Counted from the first letter of the stretch, positions 1-7,806 are shown. The stretch: DNA of 13,046 bases from Gammaproteobacteria bacterium (GCA_030426065.1 JAUHZH010000014.1:1-13046), one strand, 5' to 3'. Numbers and translations: made by a program. The notes: a model not told the origin generated them from the letters alone.

Positions 1-1886
1 CCGAGCTGGTCGGTTCGTTTGAAATCAGGCAGTGACTTCAGGAATTGTTTGCCATAGCCTTTGGTGGTGATCCGTTTGTCGCAAATCACCAAAACCCCGC
101 GGTCGTGTTCCCCTCTAATCAGACGCCCTGCACCCTGTTTCAAGGCGATGATGGCTTTGGGAATTTGATGTTGTGCGAAGGCATTGCCGCCGTTTTTGTT
201 GATGTGCTCTATTTTGGCCTTCAAAATTGGGTCATCTGGGTGGGCAAAAGGCAGTTTGTCAATGATCACCAAGCTCAAGCCTTGACCAGAGACATCCACA
301 CCTTCCCAAAAACTGGCGGCCCCGAGCAACAAGCCATTACCGGCTTCGCGGAATTGGTCCAACAAATCATTGCGGTTGCCTTGGCCTTGAACAAACAAGG
401 GCCGATCGGTTTTGTCTTGAAAAAAACGGGCCGCATTTTGTAAGGCCCAGTGTGAAGTGAACAAGCAGAAGACACCGCCGCTGGCGGCATGAACCAGGGG
501 CAAAATGTAGCTCAGCATGGCTTGACTGAATCGGCCATCATTGGGCTCAGGTAACGCCGATGGCAACAGCATCAAAGCTTGTTTCTGGTAATCAAAGGGG
601 CTGTCCAACATCATGGTTTGGGCAGGTGCGAAGCCTGTTTGGTGCTGAAAGTGTTCGAAGGATTGGTTGACCGTTAACGTCGCCGATGTCAAAACCCAAG
701 CGGTTTCCATCACACGGCGTGACTCTTGTAAGGATTCGGCCACATCTATGGGTGATTTGTGCAGGGCAAAATACTTGTCTCTGACGTCGTACCAATAAAC
801 ACTGCTGGCATCGCTTTGATTCATGATGTCATTGAGCAAAACACCGACATCACACAGGCGTGTATACACTTGTTGCAAGCCGACACTTTGCACTGCAATG
901 GTTTCCAGAGCCATGGTCAACAGCCCTTGTTGATGTATCCACAATTCAAATGCTTGGTCAATCTGGGCCTGCTGCATCAATTGGCTGACGTTGCCTTTGC
1001 CCTGGTGATGGCTGATGGCCAACATCATGTCTCGGGTGGCGTGTTTCAATGCCTCGTGGGGGTCACTGATGGCGGCAAAAGCGCCTTCCACTTGGCCGGC
1101 TTCATTGGCGATGTCATTGAGCAAGTCGGTGATTTGCCTTGATGAAAAACTCATGGTGAAAAACCGACCGGCAATTTCGGGAACTTGGTGTGCCTCATCA
1201 AGCACCATGACATCTGTTTTTGGGAGCAGCTCACCAAAACCGCCTTGCTTGATTGCCATGTCAGCAAACAAAAGGTGGTGGTTGATGACCAGCAAGTCGG
1301 CCTCCTGGGCTTTCCGCCTCGCTTTGTAAACAAAGCAATCCTGGTAATGGGGACAGTCGCTCCCCAGGCAGTTTTCAGCCGTTGATGTGATGTGCGGAAT
1401 GACCATGCGGTCTTCTAACCAGTCTGACAACTCACTGATTTCACCGCGAGAGCTGCTGTAAATCCACTGTTGCAAGGTGCGGAACAAAGCTTTGTTGGCT
1501 GGGTATTTGCTGATCGGCTTGAATGTGGCTTTGTGGTAGCGGTCCAAGCACAGGTAATTGTTGCGCCCTTTCAGCAGCCTCACTTTGGGGTCAATGTTGA
1601 GCAGCTCCAGAATCTTGGGTATGTCTTTATTGAACAGTTGGTCTTGAAGTGTCTTGGTGCCGGTTGAGACCGTGATTTTTTTCCCTGACAGCAAAGCAGG
1701 CAACAAATAGGCGAAGGTTTTTCCAGTTCCGGTTCCGGCTTCGGCTATCAAAATGCCTTGCTCATCAATGCAACTGCTGATGGCTTCTGAGAGTTCGATT
1801 TGTTGCGGCCGCGCTTGGAAATGAGGCAAAGCTTGGGCAAAAACACCCCCTGCGCCCAACACAGATTCTATCGTCAGTGTTTTCAA
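1..1886 (-). CDS. yoaA: YoaA/DinG-family ATP-dependent DNA helicase, 3' end beyond window
   Basis: This is a superfamily 2 iron-sulfur (XPD-like) helicase that unwinds DNA 5' to 3' using ATP; in E. coli YoaA works with the polymerase clamp-loader subunit HolC (chi) in tolerating replication blocks. In the translation I see Walker A AGTGTGKT at residues 50-57, four FeS-type cysteines at C113, C173, C178 and C184, a DEAH box at 230-233, a late VIIDKLPFAHPDDP block and the motif VI signature QGAGRLIR near the left edge. About 628 codons are present; E. coli YoaA is about 636 residues (from memory), so only the last few residues should be missing. The start is TTG at 1884-1886: in this frame an upstream TGA leaves no ATG or GTG, and the N-terminus MKTLTIESVLGAGG looks natural. 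The TTG shares the TTGA tetramer with the stop of the TPR gene, which suggests translational coupling. DinG proper is the alternative; the compact length and cysteine spacing favour YoaA. Confidence 0.92.
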   Translation of the reverse strand, partial: MKTLTIESVLGAGGVFAQALPHFQARPQQIELSEAISSCIDEQGILIAEAGTGTGKTFAYLLPALLSGKKITVSTGTKTLQDQLFNKDIPKILELLNIDPKVRLLKGRNNYLCLDRYHKATFKPISKYPANKALFRTLQQWIYSSSRGEISELSDWLEDRMVIPHITSTAENCLGSDCPHYQDCFVYKARRKAQEADLLVINHHLLFADMAIKQGGFGELLPKTDVMVLDEAHQVPEIAGRFFTMSFSSRQITDLLNDIANEAGQVEGAFAAISDPHEALKHATRDMMLAISHHQGKGNVSQLMQQAQIDQAFELWIHQQGLLTMALETIAVQSVGLQQVYTRLCDVGVLLNDIMNQSDASSVYWYDVRDKYFALHKSPIDVAESLQESRRVMETAWVLTSATLTVNQSFEHFQHQTGFAPAQTMMLDSPFDYQKQALMLLPSALPEPNDGRFSQAMLSYILPLVHAASGGVFCLFTSHWALQNAARFFQDKTDRPLFVQGQGNRNDLLDQFREAGNGLLLGAASFWEGVDVSGQGLSLVIIDKLPFAHPDDPILKAKIEHINKNGGNAFAQHQIPKAIIALKQGAGRLIRGEHDRGVLVICDKRITTKGYGKQFLKSLPDFKRTDQL

Positions 1887-2356
1887 AATCTCGGCTGCTG
1901 TTTTTGAACGCAGGCTTCAATGGCTTGTAATGCACCTGCTTGTTTGTCCGGTTGATTCAGCATTTCGGCGGCCAAAGCCAAGGTGCGGCGAGCGCGTTCA
2001 CACAAGCGACCAAACTGGGGGCCATGATCAACCACTTTTTGGGACCACAACAGAGCCAAATCATAATCACCCATGGCCAATTGCATTTCAGCCAAGTGCT
2101 GTTGTACCAGAGGTGATTGAGGTGCGATGCGCAAGGCACGTTCCAACTTGACCACGGCCAAATCATAATCGCCATTGGCTTTGTCTTGTTCTGCGGCATC
2201 AATCAGGGCGGTCACCGCTGCGGGCAACATCGGGGTGACGTCGATCACGGATTGGTCATGGCTGGATGGTTGCCTGACGTCCTCATCGATGTTGTGGCGT
2301 TTGTTTTGGCAGGCTGATAAAGCCAGTACCATCAACAAAATGGCGTATTTTTTCAT
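1883..2356 (-). CDS. TPR-repeat lipoprotein
   Basis: This is a small lipoprotein of 157 residues. I chose the ATG at 2356 because it gives a classic lipoprotein signal, MKKYAILLMVLALSAC, with lipobox LSAC and the acylated cysteine at residue 16. The open frame extends upstream to 2437, but that would bury the signal behind 27 extra residues and start upstream of the TATAAT promoter. After a polar linker there are about two tetratricopeptide repeats, with NGDYDLAVVKLERALRIAP and MGDYDLALLWSQKVV as the recognisable helices, followed by a C-terminal cysteine-containing helix. TPRs bind partner proteins, so it is probably a periplasm-facing scaffold anchored to a membrane. It is the first gene of a two-gene unit with the helicase, although the cellular roles do not obviously match. 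No clear Shine-Dalgarno precedes the ATG. The specific function is unknown. Confidence 0.82.
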   Translation of the reverse strand: MKKYAILLMVLALSACQNKRHNIDEDVRQPSSHDQSVIDVTPMLPAAVTALIDAAEQDKANGDYDLAVVKLERALRIAPQSPLVQQHLAEMQLAMGDYDLALLWSQKVVDHGPQFGRLCERARRTLALAAEMLNQPDKQAGALQAIEACVQKQQPRF

Positions 2357-2384
2357 GAACAGGTTGGTTTTCAATTTGGCACAT

Positions 2385-2414
2385 ATTATACAGTTGGGGG
2401 CTTGAGATTGTGAT
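2385..2414 (-). promoter_or_regulatory. Sigma70-type promoter for the TPR lipoprotein/helicase unit
   Basis: On the minus strand there is a perfect -10 TATAAT (2390 down to 2385). A 4-of-6 match to the -35, ATCACA (2414 down to 2409), lies 18 bases upstream of it. The predicted transcript start near 2378 gives a leader of about 22 bases before the ATG at 2356. This also supports that ATG over the upstream one at 2437, which would lie outside the transcript. Confidence 0.6.
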
Positions 2415-2419
2415 AGCAT
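2411..2419 (+). promoter_or_regulatory. Possible extended -10 promoter for the TauE/OYE/methyltransferase cluster
   Basis: The sequence TGATAGCAT reads as an extended -10 (TG, one base, then TAGCAT, 4 of 6 to TATAAT). No good -35 sits 16-18 bases upstream. The start of transcription would be near 2426, about 18 bases before the permease ATG. It overlaps the -35 region of the opposing lipoprotein promoter, so the two could interfere. This is a weak, pattern-based call. Confidence 0.35.
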
Positions 2420-2443
2420 GTGCTTTTTTAAAAACACCCAGTC

Positions 2444-3220
2444 ATGGAATTTGTTTTTATCCCTTTGACCGCACTGTTGGCTTCTGGCTTGACCCTGATT
2501 TCAGGTTTTGGCTTGGGTACGTTGTTGTTTCCTGTGATGGCTTTGTTTTTTGACTTGCCATCGGCCATGGCCATCACCGCGGTCGTGCACATGCTCAACA
2601 ACTTGTTTAAATTGGGGTTGATGGGTCGACACATCAGTGGGGCTGTTTTTTGGCGTTTTGCAGTCACTGCTTTGCCCTTTGCTTTTGTCGGTGCTTGGTT
2701 GATGGTGACTTTGGCTGAAGCCTCGACTTGGTTCGAATACCAATGGTTGGGGTTCCAGTTTTCGGTCAAGCCGCTGGGGATGTGTATGGGTTTGTTGTTG
2801 TTGCTGATGGTCGCAATCAAACATTGGCCTGGGTTCAAGCAAATGAAAATACAAGCCTCTTGGATGCCCTTGGGTGGTGCCATCAGTGGTTTTTTTGGCG
2901 GCTTATCGGGTCATCAAGGAGCCTTTCGCAGCTTGTTTTTGATGGCCACAGACCTCAATAAACAAGCCTTCATCGCCACCGGTGTGGTGATCGCTGTGGC
3001 CATCGATGTGGTCAGAACAGCGGTTTATGGCTGGCATTTCTTCGACAGCGACGTGGTGCTGGATGTGGGTTTGATGACCGTCACCACTTTGGCTGCTTTT
3101 TTGGGTGCCTACCTGGGACGTCAATGGCTTGAAAAAATCACCTTGGCCACCGTACACCGCCTGGTGACTTGGATGCTGAGCATTTTGGGTTTGGCCATGG
3201 TGGCTGGCATAATCAATTGA
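2444..3220 (+). CDS. TauE/SafE (DUF81) family membrane permease
   Basis: This is an integral inner-membrane protein of 258 residues, the usual size for the TauE/SafE family of anion exporters, whose studied members move sulfite, sulfoacetate or related organosulfur anions. The chain is almost wholly hydrophobic, with about seven to eight membrane segments. It shows the two-fold repeat of the family: a first glycine motif SGFGLGT at residues 20-26, followed by FPVMALFFDLPSAMAITAVVH, and a second at about 147-164, SGFFGGLSGHQGAFRS. The second motif is typical of one DUF81 subgroup. The ATG at 2444 is accepted because hydrophobic sequence starts at once; no Shine-Dalgarno is visible before it. 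The gene leads a tight cluster, with only 9 bases to the reductase. The substrate is unknown and cannot be inferred from the neighbours. Confidence 0.87.
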   Translation: MEFVFIPLTALLASGLTLISGFGLGTLLFPVMALFFDLPSAMAITAVVHMLNNLFKLGLMGRHISGAVFWRFAVTALPFAFVGAWLMVTLAEASTWFEYQWLGFQFSVKPLGMCMGLLLLLMVAIKHWPGFKQMKIQASWMPLGGAISGFFGGLSGHQGAFRSLFLMATDLNKQAFIATGVVIAVAIDVVRTAVYGWHFFDSDVVLDVGLMTVTTLAAFLGAYLGRQWLEKITLATVHRLVTWMLSILGLAMVAGIIN

Positions 3221-3229
3221 GTGTAATGA

Positions 3230-4339
3230 ATGAACCAACAGATATTTAAACCTTTCCAATGTGGCGAATTGAATTTGCCCAATCGCATCGTGATGGCGCC
3301 GATGACCCGCAGTTTTTCCCCGGGCCATGTGCCCAACCAAGCCAGTGCCGATTACTACCAGAGGCGTGCAATGCACGGTGTCGGGCTGATCATCACAGAA
3401 GGCACTTGTGTGGGGCACTCCGCAGCCAACGGTTACCCAGATGTGCCTTTCTTTCATGGTGAGGCTGCCTTGGCTGGCTGGCAAAAAGTGGTTCAAGCGG
3501 TGCACCAAGTCGGTGGCAAAATCATGCCACAACTTTGGCATGTGGGCGGTGTGCGCAAAGATTGTTTGCAGCCTGATCCATCGGTACCCGCTTACAGCCC
3601 ATCAGGTTTGCTTTCGCCCAACAAAGAAAATGGCGTGGCCATGAAACAGAGCGACATTGATGCGGTACAACAGGCCTTTGTTGACGCTGCTGTCCAAGCC
3701 CAATCTTTGGGTTTTGATGGCGTTGAATTGCATGGTGCCCACGGCTATTTGCTCGACCAATTTTTTTGGGACGGCACCAACCTGCGCAAAGACCGATACG
3801 GTGGTGATCGGGTTCAAAGGACCTTGTTTGCTTGTGAAATCATTGAGCAAATCAAGCGTGCCACAGGCAAAGACTTTCCCGTTTTGCTGCGTTTTTCTCA
3901 ATGGAAGCTGCAAAACTACGATGCCAAGTTGGCAGACAAGCCAAAAGCCTTGGCGGCGTTTTTGCATCCTTTGGTGGATGCCGGTGTTGATGTGTTTCAT
4001 TGTTCCACACGCCGTTTTTGGGAAGCTGAATTTTCTGAATCGACTTTGAACCTGGCCGGATGGACCAAAAAACTCACAGGCAAACCCACCATCACGGTTG
4101 GCAGCGTGGGCCTGGCAGGCGGTTTTGTCGACGAAGAAAAACGTGGCATGGTCAACCAGAGCGCAGTCGCGACAGAACAGTTTGAGCGCATCAATGAGAG
4201 TTTGGCCAAGGGTGATTACGACTTGGTCGCTGTGGGCCGTTGTTTGTTGCAAGATCCCGAGTGGGTCGATAAGTTGAAAAATCAGCACTACGATCAGATG
4301 TTGCCCTACCACGCTGATGCGCTGAAGAAGCTATACTGA
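3230..4339 (+). CDS. Old Yellow Enzyme family NAD(P)H:flavin oxidoreductase (ene-reductase)
   Basis: This is an FMN-dependent TIM-barrel reductase of 369 residues, the normal length for the classical OYE group that includes NemA, PETN reductase and 12-oxophytodienoate reductase. These enzymes reduce activated C=C bonds or nitro groups with NAD(P)H in the cytosol. The N-terminus LPNRIVMAPMTRS (residues 16-28) is the family signature. The substrate-binding pair is H168 and H171 in HGAH (the His-His version of the OYE His-Asn pair), and the proton-donor tyrosine is Y173, two residues later as in OYE1. It is followed by YLLDQFFWDGTNLRKDRYGG. The FMN-binding end has TVGSVG and VAVGRCLLQDPEW. It starts 9 bases after the permease and ends 4 bases before the methyltransferase, so it is probably cotranscribed. 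All the active-site residues I can place are intact. The natural substrate is unknown. Confidence 0.93.
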   Translation: MNQQIFKPFQCGELNLPNRIVMAPMTRSFSPGHVPNQASADYYQRRAMHGVGLIITEGTCVGHSAANGYPDVPFFHGEAALAGWQKVVQAVHQVGGKIMPQLWHVGGVRKDCLQPDPSVPAYSPSGLLSPNKENGVAMKQSDIDAVQQAFVDAAVQAQSLGFDGVELHGAHGYLLDQFFWDGTNLRKDRYGGDRVQRTLFACEIIEQIKRATGKDFPVLLRFSQWKLQNYDAKLADKPKALAAFLHPLVDAGVDVFHCSTRRFWEAEFSESTLNLAGWTKKLTGKPTITVGSVGLAGGFVDEEKRGMVNQSAVATEQFERINESLAKGDYDLVAVGRCLLQDPEWVDKLKNQHYDQMLPYHADALKKLY

Positions 4340-4343
4340 AGGC

Positions 4344-5048
4344 ATGAAAAAAGTGTTCCTCAAGCTCAAGCAATGGGCTGACCATTTGACATCGGATTTC
4401 ATCGGTGGACCCAAACCGTGGAAACTGGCTTGGGTGATTAATTTCCAAAAAGCAGGAACCTTTGTCTTCATTGGCTTGTTGATGTGGTTGTATCAAAACA
4501 ACAGCATGGCAGCTTGGGTTTACTTGGCGTTACACGGTGGTTATGGTTTGGTTTGGCTGATCAAAGACGTCAACTTCCCTGATGCCAGTTGGCAAAGAAA
4601 AGTAACCATTCCAGCGGGTTTGGTCGCTTTCTTTGGCGTTTTGTTTTGGTATTGGGTGATGGCTTGGTTGTTGATCAGTACATCAGAATCACCTGTTTAC
4701 CCTTTACCTGAAGTCCAGTGGTATGCCTTGTGCATCACATTGTGTTTGCTGGGCTGCGTCATCATGATCGCTGCTGATGCCCAAAAGCATTACACCCTGC
4801 GGCATCAAAAAGGCTTGATCACCACCGGCATCCATCGCCGGATTCGCCACCCCAACTACCTCGGCGAAATCATGATATATGGCGCTTTTGGCCTGTTGGT
4901 TTGGCACCCTTTGGCAGCCGTCATTTTGATCGCCATATGGCTTGGGGTGTTCGTTCCCAACATGGTGGCAAAAGAGCACAGTTTGTCTCGCTATCCGGAA
5001 TGGAGCGAATACAAAAAGAACAGTGGTTGGCTGCTGCCTTTTATGTGA
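4344..5048 (+). CDS. Membrane methyltransferase of the isoprenylcysteine carboxyl methyltransferase/PEMT-like family
   Basis: This integral membrane protein of 234 residues resembles the bacterial ICMT/phospholipid-methyltransferase (NnrU/DUF1295-related) superfamily, which uses S-adenosylmethionine at the membrane. The first 160 residues hold about four hydrophobic helices. The conserved C-terminal half reads GLITTGIHRRIRHPNYLGE (the RHPNYLGE block is at 168-175), then a hydrophobic segment, then VAKEHSLSR with the acidic residue E211, and PEWSEYKKNSG at the end. This order (RHPxYxG, membrane helix, KE, W..Y) is the SAM-binding signature of the family. A steroid-5-alpha-reductase-like assignment is possible because the folds overlap, but the KE motif favours a methyltransferase. 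The start is 4 bases after the OYE stop, with GAAGG very close to the ATG. The substrate is unknown; a lipid, prenyl or small lipophilic acceptor is the family expectation. Confidence 0.82.
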   Translation: MKKVFLKLKQWADHLTSDFIGGPKPWKLAWVINFQKAGTFVFIGLLMWLYQNNSMAAWVYLALHGGYGLVWLIKDVNFPDASWQRKVTIPAGLVAFFGVLFWYWVMAWLLISTSESPVYPLPEVQWYALCITLCLLGCVIMIAADAQKHYTLRHQKGLITTGIHRRIRHPNYLGEIMIYGAFGLLVWHPLAAVILIAIWLGVFVPNMVAKEHSLSRYPEWSEYKKNSGWLLPFM

Positions 5049-5164
5049 GTCAATTTCAAACCTGATTTTGTTGAACAGATTGTGGTTATCAGAGGGTAAA
5101 AAATAAGCGGGCCGCAAGCCCATTCATGTCCTTGGCAAGTTTTGTCATTCAATTTGAGAGGGCC

Positions 5165-5196
5165 TTCACACAAAGGCATGGCGGGTTGATTACAAT
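5165..5196 (+). promoter_or_regulatory. Weak promoter candidate for the G8-domain gene
   Basis: In the 168 bases between the methyltransferase stop and the G8 start, TACAAT (5191-5196, 5 of 6 to the -10 consensus) is the best -10. TTCACA (5165-5170, 5 of 6 to the -35) lies upstream, but the 20-base spacer is longer than ideal. Transcription would begin around 5203, just keeping the Shine-Dalgarno. The rest of the gap holds only a 4-base-pair hairpin at 5109-5121 without a T run, so no convincing terminator closes the upstream cluster. Confidence 0.35.
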
Positions 5197-5204
5197 GATA
5201 AGGA

Positions 5205-5211
5205 GAGGTGA
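5205..5211 (+). promoter_or_regulatory. Ribosome binding site that fixes the G8-gene start
   Basis: GAGGTGA matches seven bases of the anti-Shine-Dalgarno complement and lies five bases before the ATG at 5217. The in-frame GTG at 5208 is part of this site and so is unlikely to be the start. The ATG at 5212 reads ATG AAA TGA and is only a two-codon frame. Confidence 0.8.
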
Positions 5212-5216
5212 ATGAA

Positions 5217-7784
5217 ATGAAAAAATTACTGTGTTTATTGACACTTTGGCTGGTGATGCCAGCTGCCTGGGCGATGCCCCATGAACACAACCATGCTTTG
5301 CGTGGCTTGATTGATCCGGGTGACATCACCCACACCGCGGTTGCAGATGGGTCGTGGTTTGACGCCAACAGTTGGTCTGGCGGTGAAGTGCCCGATGCCG
5401 ATGCTTGGGTGCTGATCCCTGCTGGTGTGGTTATTGAGTATGATCAAATCAGCCCGGTGGCCATCACGGCATTGCGCATTGAAGGAGCCATGAAGTTTTC
5501 GCGCAGTCAGTCCAGTCGATTGGTGCTGGATACCTTGTTGGTTGACCAAGGGGGGTATTTGAGTATCGGGACCCCCAATCAACCCATCCCCAGTCACGTT
5601 TCGGTTGACATCTTGATTCGGGATTTGGGAGACATTGATGTCACCAAAGACCCCCAGTTGATGGGCAGAGGTGTGTTGGCAAGCGGTGATGTGTTGATGC
5701 ATGGTGCGACCAAAACACCGCATTTGAAAGTGGCATCAGATCCATTACAGGGACAGCAGGAATTGACCATGGCTTCTGTACCATTGAACTGGCAAGTGGG
5801 AGACACCTTGGTGGTCACAGGAACCAAGTATTCTGGTTGGAAATGGGACAATGCCATTTCGGCCGTGCGCTACCATGGCACCCAAGATGAAGTGGTGACC
5901 ATTGCGGGCATCAATGGCCAGGTGATCACTTTGAACGAGACATTGCAGTACGATCATTTGACACCCAGAAGTGATTTGAAAGCTTCGGTGGCCAACATGA
6001 CCCGGAACGTCACGATTGCCACAGAAAACCCCAGCCAAACCCCCACCCACCGCCGGGGTCATGTGATGTTCATGTTGGATGGGTCAGTTGATGTCCGGTA
6101 CGTTTCATTTTGGCAATTGGGTCGCACAGACAAGTCATTTTTATCCAGAGAAGCGGTGGATTTCAATCCCATCAGCAGCACCAGCAACGTCCGTGGCAGG
6201 TATGCTTTTCACCTCCATCGCAAGGGCGTTGATGACCCTGAGGCACCGGCCTTGGCGATTGGCAATGCGGTTTTTGGCTCACCTGGTTGGGGGTATGTCC
6301 ACCATGACAGCAACGCGACTTTTCACAACAACGTGTCGTTTGACACCTTTGGCTCTGGTTTTGTCGCAGAAACCGGCAATGAAGTGGGCAGTTGGACCCA
6401 CAACCTGGCCATCAAAGCAGAGGGCAACAGCGCATTCAATCCCAAGAATGGTAACGACCGAGAATTGTTTGACATGGGCCGGACAGGTGATGGTTTTTGG
6501 TTCCAAGGCCGCATGGTGCGAAGCGTGGGTAACATCGCAGCCAGTGTCAATCATGGTTTTGTTTATCTGCACCGAGGAACAGGTATGCTGCCGTTTCCAG
6601 GTTCGGTATTCATGTTGCCAGAGGCGTTGCCTTTAACGGGTGACACGGGTGTGGATGATGCGCCGATTTTGTCTTTTGCTGACAACGAAAGTTACGCATC
6701 AACAGTCGGATTGTTCGTGGTCAAAGCCAACCCCAATCAACAACATGATGTCCACAGCCATTTCAAAAACTTTTTGGCATGGGAGGTTCGGGCGGGTTCA
6801 GCCATGGAATACACTTCACACTACTTGCTTGAAAACTTTGACATCATCGGAAAAACACCCGAGGCTTTCAGCGCACCGTTGTTTGGCATTGAATTCGGTA
6901 CCAACACCAGTGACATGGTGATCCATGGTGCCCACATTGCCGACATGGACACCGGTCTGGTGCTGTCGAAACACTACACCGACCCCGTCCCTCCCGAGAC
7001 CAACCAGTACGTCATGATCGATGTGACCTATGAAAACGTCAACCTCGACATGGAATTTTATGATCCCACCATCGATGTGGTCTTGGATGGGGGTGATTTG
7101 GTTCCAGGTCAATTTGATGTTGTGGTCAATGGCGGTGTTTATGAATACATGTCGCCTGCCACCACAGCTGGATCGGGTCTGTATTGGCAAGGTGAAAAAG
7201 TGGATCAAATTGGCAGCAGTCCGATTCCAGCGGGCACCGACACCATTGGCGTCCCGGTCAGGGACATGATCGCCATATGTGCCATCGATGGCTACAGGAG
7301 AACCGCGCAAGGCACGCCCTATGCAGTGGTTGAAGAGTATTTTACAGATCGCGCCACAGGTGACATTCACAAGCTGGGATTCAAAACCCGATTGGGTCCA
7401 GACGTTGATGCCGTTTTGGGGAACCAGTTTCATGCTTGGTCTGAAGCTTTTGAAGCAGGTCAGATAGATTTGAACAACCAGTCGCCACAAGCTCAGGATG
7501 ATGCCGCCACGGTGACATCAGAACGGCCAACCAGGATCCAATTGTTGGGCAATGACACCGATCCAGAAGGCGATGTATTGAGCGTCGACGGCATCATTCA
7601 ACCGGACCATGGTCAAGTCTTTGATCGTGGCAACGGTTGGGTTGAGTACACCTCAGATCATGACCACACGGGCCCTGATCGTTTCGCCTATTGGGCCAGT
7701 GATCAACAGGGCAACTTCAGCAAAGCATGGGTTGATGTGGCCGTCATTGATGATTTGATTTTCATCAATGACTTCAGCGACTGA
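5217..7784 (+). CDS. Secreted G8-domain protein with beta-helix body and C-terminal cadherin/Ig-like domain
   Basis: This is an 855-residue exported protein. The Sec signal MKKLLCLLTLWLVMPAAWA (1-19) ends in AWA, followed by a histidine-rich mature N-terminus, MPHEHNH. Residues about 40-165 look like a G8 domain: W47 and W53 in DGSWFDANSWSGGEVP, then VLIPAGVVIEYD. G8 occurs in animal CEMIP, TMEM2 and fibrocystin-type proteins. Residues about 165-640 are rich in asparagine, histidine, glycine and aromatic residues in short beta periods (for example GWGYVHHDSNATFHNNVSFD), consistent with a right-handed parallel beta-helix. Residues about 754-850 form a cadherin-like/Big_9 domain with NDTDPEGD at 779-786. 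The chain ends IFINDFSD. CEMIP and TMEM2 act in hyaluronan breakdown, so a polysaccharide-binding or polysaccharide-cleaving role outside the cell is an inference. It has a strong ribosome site, and is 22 bases from the convergent mrcB with no terminator between. I did not identify catalytic residues. Confidence 0.82.
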   Translation: MKKLLCLLTLWLVMPAAWAMPHEHNHALRGLIDPGDITHTAVADGSWFDANSWSGGEVPDADAWVLIPAGVVIEYDQISPVAITALRIEGAMKFSRSQSSRLVLDTLLVDQGGYLSIGTPNQPIPSHVSVDILIRDLGDIDVTKDPQLMGRGVLASGDVLMHGATKTPHLKVASDPLQGQQELTMASVPLNWQVGDTLVVTGTKYSGWKWDNAISAVRYHGTQDEVVTIAGINGQVITLNETLQYDHLTPRSDLKASVANMTRNVTIATENPSQTPTHRRGHVMFMLDGSVDVRYVSFWQLGRTDKSFLSREAVDFNPISSTSNVRGRYAFHLHRKGVDDPEAPALAIGNAVFGSPGWGYVHHDSNATFHNNVSFDTFGSGFVAETGNEVGSWTHNLAIKAEGNSAFNPKNGNDRELFDMGRTGDGFWFQGRMVRSVGNIAASVNHGFVYLHRGTGMLPFPGSVFMLPEALPLTGDTGVDDAPILSFADNESYASTVGLFVVKANPNQQHDVHSHFKNFLAWEVRAGSAMEYTSHYLLENFDIIGKTPEAFSAPLFGIEFGTNTSDMVIHGAHIADMDTGLVLSKHYTDPVPPETNQYVMIDVTYENVNLDMEFYDPTIDVVLDGGDLVPGQFDVVVNGGVYEYMSPATTAGSGLYWQGEKVDQIGSSPIPAGTDTIGVPVRDMIAICAIDGYRRTAQGTPYAVVEEYFTDRATGDIHKLGFKTRLGPDVDAVLGNQFHAWSEAFEAGQIDLNNQSPQAQDDAATVTSERPTRIQLLGNDTDPEGDVLSVDGIIQPDHGQVFDRGNGWVEYTSDHDHTGPDRFAYWASDQQGNFSKAWVDVAVIDDLIFINDFSD

Positions 7785-7806
7785 TGGTGGCTTTGGAGGT
7801 TTTGAC

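Noticed and set aside
45..1667. Plus-strand open frames opposite the helicase
   Set aside because: They are antisense shadows. The minus-strand frame carries all the helicase motifs in order without interruption.
2357..2437. Upstream ATG that would extend the TPR lipoprotein by 27 residues
   Set aside because: It would start upstream of the TATAAT promoter and place a polar stretch before an otherwise textbook lipoprotein signal. The ATG at 2356 is preferred.
4332..4337. TATACT as an internal promoter giving a leaderless methyltransferase mRNA
   Set aside because: It lies in the last codons of the reductase gene with no matching -35. A 5-of-6 match is expected by chance, and cotranscription explains the gene better.
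5109..5121. Small hairpin GGGC-CGCAA-GCCC after the methyltransferase as a terminator
   Set aside because: It has only four base pairs and no following T run, so it is too weak to call.
5208..5210. GTG as start of the G8 gene
   Set aside because: It lies inside the GAGGTGA ribosome site. The ATG at 5217 is five bases after that site and begins the signal peptide directly.
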